A stretch of 11,386 bases of DNA, taken from positions 1-11,386 of the forward strand of contig CALAUZ010000237.1 in assembly GCA_937892105.1 (NCBI GenBank), written 5' to 3'. Positions 6,808-11,386 of this stretch are shown piece after piece (within the stretch, counting starts at the first letter, position 1; each line of letters begins with the position of its first letter). The position numbers and the translations under genes were made by a program. A model generated the notes under the pieces. The model did not search any database. It was not told the DNA's origin and saw only the letters and a program-made list of their open reading frames with translations. This DNA is from an uncultured Fretibacterium sp. Lineage in GTDB: Bacteria; Synergistota; Synergistia; Synergistales; Aminobacteriaceae.

Positions 6808-7347
6808 ATGGCGAACAAGTATGCAGGAACACAGACGGAGAAGAATTTGCAGGCGGCATTTGCGGGTGAATCACAGGCGCGCAACAAGTACACGTATTTC
6901 GCGTCAAAGGCGAAGAAGGAAGGTTTCGAGCAGATAGCGGCGATATTCCTTCAGACTGCGGCAAACGAGAAGGAACACGCGGAGATCTGGTTCAAGGAAC
7001 TGGACGGTATCGGCGACACAGCGGCTAACCTTGCGGCGGCGGCAGAGGGCGAGAACTACGAGTGGACGGACATGTACGAGGGTTTCGCGAAGACAGCTGA
7101 GGAGGAAGGCTTCAAGGCGTTGGCGGCGAAATTCCGTATGGTTGCGGCAATCGAGAAGCACCACGAGGAGAGGTATCGCGCACTTCTGAGGAACGTTGAG
7201 GCTAAGGAAGTGTTTGCGAGGAGTGAAGTGAAGGTTTGGGAGTGCCGGAACTGCGGGCATATCGTTGTTGGAACGAAAGCACCCGAACTCTGCCCGGTAT
7301 GCGCACATTCTGGAGCGTACTTCGAGATCCACGCTGAGAACTACTAG
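6808..7347 (+). CDS. rbr: Rubrerythrin
   Basis: A 179-residue non-haem iron peroxidase that reduces H2O2 to water in the cytoplasm of anaerobes. The N-terminal four-helix ferritin-like domain carries the diiron ligands E21, E54-x2-H57 ([10 protein letters not shown]), the EEEGF helix near 98-102, and E116-x2-H119 (IEKHHEERY). The C-terminal rubredoxin domain has C146-x2-C149 and C162-x2-C165, the electron entry site. Length and domain order are canonical. AGGAGGG lies 9 bases before ATG 6808, a strong ribosome site suited to high expression. It is 15 bases downstream of the rubredoxin-like/FMN protein, ends the PerR unit, and is followed by an intrinsic terminator. Confidence 0.96.
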   Translation: MANKYAGTQTEKNLQAAFAGESQARNKYTYFASKAKKEGFEQIAAIFLQTAANEKEHAEIWFKELDGIGDTAANLAAAAEGENYEWTDMYEGFAKTAEEEGFKALAAKFRMVAAIEKHHEERYRALLRNVEAKEVFARSEVKVWECRNCGHIVVGTKAPELCPVCAHSGAYFEIHAENY

Positions 7348-7367
7348 GCGTTACTGGAAATTCATGG

Positions 7368-7400
7368 CCTCCCCTGTTTCGGCGGGGGAGGTTATTTTTA
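7368..7400 (+). terminator. Rho-independent terminator after rbr
   Basis: CCTCCCC (7368-7374) pairs perfectly with GGGGAGG (7385-7391) around a 10-base loop, followed by TTATTTTTA. It sits 20 bases after the rbr stop and before the ribosome site of the next gene, so it closes the hydrogenase/perR/rbr transcript. Confidence 0.85.
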
Positions 7401-7416
7401 GGAAGGAGAATGTATC

Positions 7417-7713
7417 ATGACACTGAAGGAAGAAGCATACGCGATAATCGACAAGTTGCCGGATAAAGTTATGGCGGATATAGTGAAGGGCTTGAAGGAA
7501 ACAGCAGACAATCCCTTAACGTGGGAAACTCCCGAACAGGAAGCGGCAAGGAAGGCAAAAGAACTGGAAGAAAGACGGGAAGCATTACGCTGGCTTCAAG
7601 ATATGAGGGAGAAGATACGGGAAATGAGCAAAGAAGACCCTACACTGATACCTGATAACTATGAGGAAGCATACGCAGACGCATTAGCGGAAAAATATGG
7701 GGTGGCAAAATAA
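7417..7713 (+). CDS. Putative antitoxin upstream of a truncated VapC-type toxin
   Basis: A 98-residue charged protein with no family I can name with certainty. The N-terminus (MTLKEEAYAIIDKLPDKVMA) resembles the short helical leader of several small antitoxins. The middle (about residues 40-75) is glutamate/lysine/arginine-rich and predicted helical or coiled coil (EQEAARKAKELEERREALRW). Its stop overlaps the ATG of the PIN-domain gene (TAATG), the translational coupling usual for vapBC-type modules; this context is the main reason for calling it an antitoxin. AAGGAG precedes ATG 7417 by about 8 bases. Its toxin is truncated, so any present role would be repression or cross-neutralisation (inference). 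Confidence 0.6.
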   Translation: MTLKEEAYAIIDKLPDKVMADIVKGLKETADNPLTWETPEQEAARKAKELEERREALRWLQDMREKIREMSKEDPTLIPDNYEEAYADALAEKYGVAK

Positions 7714-7847
7714 TGAAAATTCTTGTGGACACCAACGTCATATTCAATTATCTGACAGGGCGCGAGGATAAATATTCAGAGGAATCGGACTTGGTTATGA
7801 CGATGTGCGCAGAGAATAAAGAGGGGGACATGGCTATTCACTCGTAA
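7713..7847 (+). pseudogene. VapC-type PIN-domain toxin, 3'-truncated
   Basis: ATG 7713 opens only 44 codons, starting MKILVDTNVIFNYLTGREDK and ending MCAENKEGDMAIHS before TAA 7845-7847. The first strand holds the DTN motif with the first catalytic aspartate of the PIN RNase fold, and MAIHS matches the point where family members continue (AxHSxxxLxYIL). The remaining roughly 90 residues, with the other three acidic metal ligands, are missing. The reading frame runs into the 3' end of the convergent manA gene, overlapping it by 14 bases, so the toxin was cut at that junction. It cannot form a PIN active site. The small open frame may still be translated because it is coupled to the antitoxin. 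Confidence 0.8.
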
Positions 7848-8760
7848 CCAGCACTTCGCCATCACCCTCAATCACATATTCACACCCGCAATCACCCGGC
7901 ACAAAAACATTCCCGCCCTTCGACAGCTCACACTCAAATCCGCCGCACATCAACACGCATTCACCCTCAAGGCACAGCACAAACCTGAAACGCCCTTCAG
8001 TGTTCCCAGTGAACGGAGCATTCTCCCTCTCAACATGAAACTTGTTGCAGTCCACAATAACATTACCCTTGCTGCCCGGAGGCGTAATGTTCAGCGGAAA
8101 AGTATTCGTTACATCAAGTGCTTTCGCTATGTGAAGCTCTCTAGGCTTACCATCTGCACCAAGTCTGCCGTAATCGTAAACCCTGTAGGTTATGTTCGAG
8201 TTCTCCTGTATTTCGGCAAGGGTTATTCCAGCTCCTATGGCATGAATTGTTCCGGCCGGGATAAAGTACGTGTCTCCGTCCTTAACATATACCTTGCGCA
8301 ATAAGTCCGTAAGTGTCTCATTCACTATTGCTTCCTCAAACTCCCGCCGTGATACATGCTCCTTGAAACCAAGATATATATATGCCCCCTCTTCATGACC
8401 CAGAATATACCATGCCTCAATCTTGCCTTTACTGTGTTCCACCCTGCGCGCATATTCATCGAACGGGTGTACCTGTATTGAGAGCGGCTGTTTAGCGTCA
8501 ATCAGTTTCACCATAACAGGGAACGTCTCATCATGCTTAAATTTAGGCGACACTATTGCAGGATACTTCTTCACCGCCTCCGACAACGTTAATCCCTTCA
8601 GTTCACCGTCAAGAATAATGTTGTCCCCGTCAGGGTGTGAAGCCAACTCCCAGCTTTCTGCCAGCGTATCATTCTCGGGAACCTTGCCCCATTCCTCAAT
8701 AAGCCTCGTTCCTCCCCAAAGATAATTCTTGAACACCGGCTTTAACCTGAACGGCAGCAT
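7834..8760 (-). CDS. manA: Mannose-6-phosphate isomerase, class I
   Basis: A 308-residue cupin enzyme that interconverts mannose 6-phosphate and fructose 6-phosphate in the cytoplasm. It links mannose use with precursors for GDP-mannose and cell-surface glycans. The zinc site is visible: Q96 and H98 in IQVHPFDEYARR, E115 in KIEAWYILG, and H173 in AGTIHAIGAG. The N-terminal PVFKNYLWGGTRL is typical of the short, Bacillus-type ManA of about 310-320 residues. The gene lies 4 bases after alr in the same direction, so the two are probably co-transcribed; its own ribosome site (GAGGG/GGGG) overlaps the end of alr. The C-terminal codons overlap the truncated VapC frame on the other strand. No terminator is evident on the - strand after the stop. 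Confidence 0.92.
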   Translation of the reverse strand: MLPFRLKPVFKNYLWGGTRLIEEWGKVPENDTLAESWELASHPDGDNIILDGELKGLTLSEAVKKYPAIVSPKFKHDETFPVMVKLIDAKQPLSIQVHPFDEYARRVEHSKGKIEAWYILGHEEGAYIYLGFKEHVSRREFEEAIVNETLTDLLRKVYVKDGDTYFIPAGTIHAIGAGITLAEIQENSNITYRVYDYGRLGADGKPRELHIAKALDVTNTFPLNITPPGSKGNVIVDCNKFHVERENAPFTGNTEGRFRFVLCLEGECVLMCGGFECELSKGGNVFVPGDCGCEYVIEGDGEVLVTSE

Positions 8761-8764
8761 ACCC

Positions 8765-9925
8765 CTACACCCTCATTATTCCGCCCTCAATGTATACACG
8801 GGGCACTCTCAATGAAGGACTGCAAACCATCTCATGAATTATCGTCCCTGCATTTTTAGCGGCTATGGGCATAAGTTCCCCGTCGAAAATCGTCGCAACA
8901 TCTCCCGCTTCAACACCCGCAATATCCGTAACATCAGCCATCATCATATCCATGCAGACACGGCCAAGTATCGGGCATACAGCACCATGAATTTTAACGC
9001 CGTAATTGTTCGACAGTACACGGTGTATCCCGTCAGCATATCCGGCAGGAATGACGGCAATAACGGAATTTCTATTAAGCGTGTGTGTCCTGCCATAACT
9101 TATTGTTGCTCCGGCGGGAAGATGTCTTACAGCTGTAATCCTGCTCTTAACGGTCATTACAGGGTGAAGCCCCAAAGTACTGTTCTCGTTGCCGGTCTCA
9201 GTTGAAGCATAACCGTAGAGAACAAGCCCGAAACGTCCCATATCAAGATGTGCCTCTGGATAATCCAAAACTCCTATGCTTGCCGCAGAATGCGTAATCT
9301 CAAACTCACGGCCAAGTTTTCGCAGATACTCTTTCGCTTCCAAGAGCTTGCTCAACTGAAAGCGCGTAAATTCCGGATCATCATCGGCAACAGCAAAGTG
9401 CGTGAACATACCTTCCGCATAAAGGCCAGGCATGTTGCAGACATTAGAAATCTCCTGAGCCGTATTATGTTTTGCAGCCTCATCATCAGGCCAGTAAAAA
9501 CCCGTTCTGCTCATTCCAGTATCAATCTTTATGTGTACGCGTATAGTTTTGCCTGAAGTCCCAGCGTAATCCGAGAGTGCTTTTGCGTTTGCAATATCGC
9601 CTACAGCCTGAGTGATATTGTGTTCGGCCATGAGCGGAGCCAGTCGAGTATCTGTCTGACCCAGACAGAGAACAGGAATAGTTATGCCGTTCTGCCTGAG
9701 AGTTACGCCTTCAGGGATTGTTGCTACGGCGAGCCAGTCTGCACCTTCGTCCTGAAGTTTTCGGGCGCATTGGGGCATTCCGTGTCCGTATGCGTTGGCT
9801 TTGACGACACAGAGAGATTTTGCGCCTGGTGTCAGAAGGGCGTGAAGTGTTCTGAAGTTGTGAGCGAGTTCGTCAAGGTTTATTTCTGCCCATGTGCGGG
9901 ACATTGCGAGTTCTAAGTCTGTCAT
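8765..9925 (-). CDS. alr: Alanine racemase
   Basis: A 386-residue PLP enzyme that converts L-alanine to D-alanine for peptidoglycan. The N-terminal TIM barrel contains VVKANAYGHGM with the PLP-binding K42; IDTGMSRTGF and MFTHFAVADD are standard. The C-terminal beta domain supplies the second catalytic base Y277 (ISYGRTHTL), and GRVCMDMMMADVTD follows. ATG 9925 is supported by AGGAG about 9 bases upstream; MSRTW seven codons in is an alternative start closer to many homologues. It is the first gene of an alr-manA pair. A -10-like TATAAT at 9958-9963 (- strand), 32 bases before the start, is the probable promoter, and the unit is insulated from the upstream genes by a terminator. Confidence 0.95.
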   Translation of the reverse strand: MTDLELAMSRTWAEINLDELAHNFRTLHALLTPGAKSLCVVKANAYGHGMPQCARKLQDEGADWLAVATIPEGVTLRQNGITIPVLCLGQTDTRLAPLMAEHNITQAVGDIANAKALSDYAGTSGKTIRVHIKIDTGMSRTGFYWPDDEAAKHNTAQEISNVCNMPGLYAEGMFTHFAVADDDPEFTRFQLSKLLEAKEYLRKLGREFEITHSAASIGVLDYPEAHLDMGRFGLVLYGYASTETGNENSTLGLHPVMTVKSRITAVRHLPAGATISYGRTHTLNRNSVIAVIPAGYADGIHRVLSNNYGVKIHGAVCPILGRVCMDMMMADVTDIAGVEAGDVATIFDGELMPIAAKNAGTIIHEMVCSPSLRVPRVYIEGGIMRV

Positions 9926-9956
9926 GTGATAGTTCTCCTATGTGATTGATTTCACG

Positions 9957-9974
9957 ATATTATAGCTAATAGCC
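9957..9974 (-). promoter_or_regulatory. Putative alr promoter (copy 1 of a repeated module)
   Basis: On the - strand this reads GGCTATTAGCTATAATAT, with TATAAT as -10 and the 9-base palindrome GCTATTAGC just before it. The -35 would fall inside the T run of the preceding terminator and is not consensus. The identical 18 bases occur at 10762-10779 in the same setting. Confidence 0.5.
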
Positions 9975-9989
9975 ACAAAAAAACAGACC
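9957..9989. repeat. Terminator/promoter module, copy 1
   Basis: ATATTATAGCTAATAGCC, a short variable spacer (AC), an A run and CAGACC. Copy 2 at 10762-10794 is identical except for the spacer (G) and one extra A. It spans the descending arm and T run of a terminator plus the next promoter on the - strand. Confidence 0.8.
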
Positions 9990-10010
9990 CCCAATGTCCT
10001 GAGGGCCTGT
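9976..10010 (-). terminator. Rho-independent terminator after the PIN/partner genes
   Basis: On the - strand ACAGGCCCTC pairs with GGGGGTCTGT (10 pairs counting two G-U) around an 8-base loop, followed by seven T. It lies 32 bases after the stop of the 71-codon gene and 50 bases before the alr start. Confidence 0.8.
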
Positions 10011-10042
10011 GTAAATTTTGCCGTTTCCCATTTAACTTACAT

Positions 10043-10258
10043 TCAGGCTAACTCTACTCTTTCTCTCTTTCTAGGCTGTACAGGCTTTAATGTGCTGTAT
10101 TCAAGGCCAAGTCTCTTTATGATGGGGTCAACCTGCGCATGTATATATGCAACGTGTTCTTCATCAGACATGTCCTTTACTTCCTCATAAAGACTTACAC
10201 GAGTTGCGTCAAGCCAATCCTCGAAAGTATCATATCCACTAAAAGTATTATCACTCAT
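10043..10258 (-). CDS. Small acidic protein, probable partner of the upstream PIN toxin
   Basis: A 71-residue protein I cannot place in a family. The N-terminal half is rich in D/E (FEDWLDATRVSLYEEVKDMS) and predicted helical; the C-terminus is basic (PVQPRKRERVELA). Its ATG (10256-10258) overlaps the last codons of the PIN-domain gene by 8 bases, so translation is likely coupled, and both end at the terminator at 9976-10010. Small genes fused in this way to PIN genes are usually antitoxins. Here it would be the second gene, the reverse of the usual antitoxin-first order. No DNA-binding motif is obvious. Confidence 0.65.
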   Translation of the reverse strand: MSDNTFSGYDTFEDWLDATRVSLYEEVKDMSDEEHVAYIHAQVDPIIKRLGLEYSTLKPVQPRKRERVELA

Positions 10259-10721
10259 TATTCAATACCTCCTCAGCCGTAATAATCATTATTCCGCCGT
10301 ATCCTTCTTCGTTATTCACACTTGCTGTCATAATTCTTGTTTTGTTGCGATTAATATGATGAAAGTTGTATGAGACGATACAATCAAGCTCATAGACTGA
10401 AGCCATAGCTACATGCAAGCTGTCGAAGAGACGTGAAGCTGGAATTATTCCTCTTTCTATGTAAAGCTCTCCTAACTGCCTAACCTTAGATGAAGTATTT
10501 AGAATATTGAGCCTGTATTCTTCCACGAGGAGCAGCATATCAGAACGTTTAGGTTCTGGAGCTTTCTCCAATTCCTGAATGACATAACCAGAAGTATATG
10601 CCTCGAACTCTCCAGCTTTTATAGCCTCAAATAACCTTAATACATCTTCATGTCCTGGCCTGTCTTCATCAAAGTAGTAATTGAATACTGTTGTTTCCAG
10701 ATATAAACGTAATTTCTCTAT
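10251..10721 (-). CDS. PIN-domain protein, probable toxin; start codon unclear
   Basis: A continuous frame of about 156 codons. It opens KLRLYLETTVFNYYFDEDRP, continues YTSGYVIQELEKAPEPKR, and later reads FDSLHVAMASVYELDCIVSY then NFHHINR. This is the PIN subfamily whose first acid lies in an ETT/ETS motif instead of DTN, with the second acid in the QELE helix and D...LHVAxA and NxxHIxx at the far end. The full domain is present. The problem is the start: the conserved domain begins right after ATA 10721, with no ATG, GTG or TTG in frame, and the frame is open back to the promoter. An ATG at 10731 preceded by AAAGAGA would fit if one base were removed. It is therefore either a frameshifted toxin or one using a rare start such as ATA. 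It overlaps the 71-codon gene by 8 bases. Confidence 0.7.
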   Translation of the reverse strand: MEKLRLYLETTVFNYYFDEDRPGHEDVLRLFEAIKAGEFEAYTSGYVIQELEKAPEPKRSDMLLLVEEYRLNILNTSSKVRQLGELYIERGIIPASRLFDSLHVAMASVYELDCIVSYNFHHINRNKTRIMTASVNNEEGYGGIMIITAEEVLNNE

Positions 10722-10761
10722 GTTCTGCCATCTCTTTTCTTTTATACATAATAACTCATTT

Positions 10762-10779
10762 ATATTATAGCTAATAGCC
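10762..10779 (-). promoter_or_regulatory. Putative promoter of the PIN unit (copy 2 of the repeated module)
   Basis: This is the same 18 bases as before alr (GGCTATTAGCTATAATAT on the - strand), with TATAAT as -10. It lies about 31 bases before the first plausible ATG (10731) of the PIN gene and directly after the terminator of the upstream gene. Confidence 0.5.
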
Positions 10780-10794
10780 GAAAAAAAACAGACC
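10762..10794. repeat. Terminator/promoter module, copy 2
   Basis: This is the second copy of the module at 9957-9989, in the same orientation 805 bases away. Outside the module the flanks do not match, including the other arm of each hairpin beyond what base-pairing requires. Confidence 0.8.
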
Positions 10795-10815
10795 GGTGAA
10801 AATTTCCCGGCCTGT
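10780..10815 (-). terminator. Rho-independent terminator after the putative surface-protein gene
   Basis: On the - strand ACAGGCCGG pairs with CCGGTCTGT (9 pairs with one G-U) around a 10-base loop, followed by eight T. It lies 33 bases after the stop at 10849. Confidence 0.8.
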
Positions 10816-10848
10816 TGTGAGGTTTCTCGCGTGTGATGAATAAATTAT

Positions 10849-11386
10849 TTATTGCTTCGTGATTGTGTATGATGCTCTGTATTGATATACATATGAACCA
10901 AGTCCAAAATTACCTTCTTCGATAACATCTGCGGTTGTAGCTGATTTGATAGTTACGGTTATTCTGCTCTGTAAACTGGGGAAAGTATAACGCCATATAT
11001 TTGCGCTGATACGCTGAATTTCTATCGCCTCATTGCTATAACTAAGAGGGATTGTTCGTATATAGGTTCCGTTCTGGTATGCGTCCCATTGTGCCGAAGC
11101 TGATGTAACAGCTGAAGCTGTACTTCCCTCAATTTGTATATTCCTGAAAGAAGCTCTGGCATAAACCATTCTAAGGTCAAAATTTCCATCTGGCCCTGTT
11201 GCTAGGCCTGAACCGTTTGACGCTTTCCACGTGCCTGTCAGTACACTGAAGCTGATTGTTGTTGCCGTGTTATCCTGTGGCGTAGGCGTGCTATCCTGTG
11301 ATGTAGGCGTTGTTGGAGTTTCCTGCTGTTGCTGTTCTGTACCGCCGTTCCCTTCCTGCGTACTGCTTCCACCACTACTGCTGCTT
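10849..11386 (-). CDS. Putative secreted or surface protein, C-terminal part (runs off the window)
   Basis: The frame is open from the right edge to TAA 10849-10851, about 178 codons. It starts with a low-complexity linker: serine/glycine (SSSSGGSSTQEGNGG), then glutamine (EQQQQE), then threonine/proline repeats (TPTTPTSQDSTPTPQDN). About 125 residues follow that alternate hydrophobic and polar positions and look all-beta (TISFSVLTGTWKASNGSGL, IWRYTFPSLQSRITVTIKSA). Flexible S/G/T/P linkers of this type commonly tether an extracellular domain to a lipoprotein anchor or another domain, so the N-terminus outside the window probably has a signal peptide (inference). An internal ATG at 11169 is not the real start, because the linker and the start of the beta domain are in frame upstream. 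I do not recognise the domain. It ends with its own terminator. Confidence 0.7.
   Translation of the reverse strand, partial: SSSSGGSSTQEGNGGTEQQQQETPTTPTSQDSTPTPQDNTATTISFSVLTGTWKASNGSGLATGPDGNFDLRMVYARASFRNIQIEGSTASAVTSASAQWDAYQNGTYIRTIPLSYSNEAIEIQRISANIWRYTFPSLQSRITVTIKSATTADVIEEGNFGLGSYVYQYRASYTITKQ
11269..11310. repeat. Two 21-base tandem repeats in the linker
   Basis: Units 11269-11289 and 11290-11310 match at 18 of 21 positions and encode TPTPQDN and TPTSQDS. In-frame heptads of this kind can gain or lose units by slippage. Confidence 0.8.

Overview
The window looks like a piece of an obligately anaerobic, fermentative bacterium of moderate GC content. The evidence is a group-B-type [FeFe] hydrogenase, a PerR-type peroxide sensor, rubrerythrin, and a rubredoxin-like/FMN oxidoreductase with iron-sulfur ligands. 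Clostridia-like or Synergistota-like lineages would both fit; the sequence alone does not settle which.

Left part (1-2187): accessory debris. It holds the middle of an AAA-ATPase-like (PF09820 type) gene that lost its 5' end, abutting head-to-head with the tail end of an unidentified protein. Next is a phage baseplate assembly protein V (gpV) gene broken by two small frameshifts. Then come an intact HicB antitoxin whose HicA partner is only a 3' remnant, and the first 58 codons of a flavodoxin-like FMN reductase. Almost every gene here is truncated or shifted.

Centre (2188-7400): the well-kept core, all on the + strand. The order is an MFS transporter, group B [FeFe] hydrogenase, PerR, a rubredoxin-like/glutamate-synthase-type FMN protein, and rubrerythrin, closed by a strong intrinsic terminator. 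perR to rbr are 6 and 15 bases apart and look like one transcript; the hydrogenase lies 48 bases upstream and may be co-transcribed. All five PerR metal ligands are present at exactly the Bacillus PerR spacing. I read this as a peroxide/oxygen-defence unit in which the middle protein may pass electrons to rubrerythrin (inference).

Right part (7417-11386): a putative antitoxin is followed by a VapC-type PIN toxin cut to 44 codons where it runs into the end of manA. The alr-manA pair (alanine racemase, mannose-6-phosphate isomerase) lies on the - strand. A second PIN toxin with a small downstream partner has no obvious start codon. Last is the C-terminal part of a putative surface or secreted protein with a low-complexity linker. 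Two copies of a 33-base terminator-plus-promoter module separate the - strand units on this side.

A recurring theme is toxin-antitoxin modules in which the antitoxin or partner is intact but the toxin is cut or start-defective (HicA, VapC, PIN).
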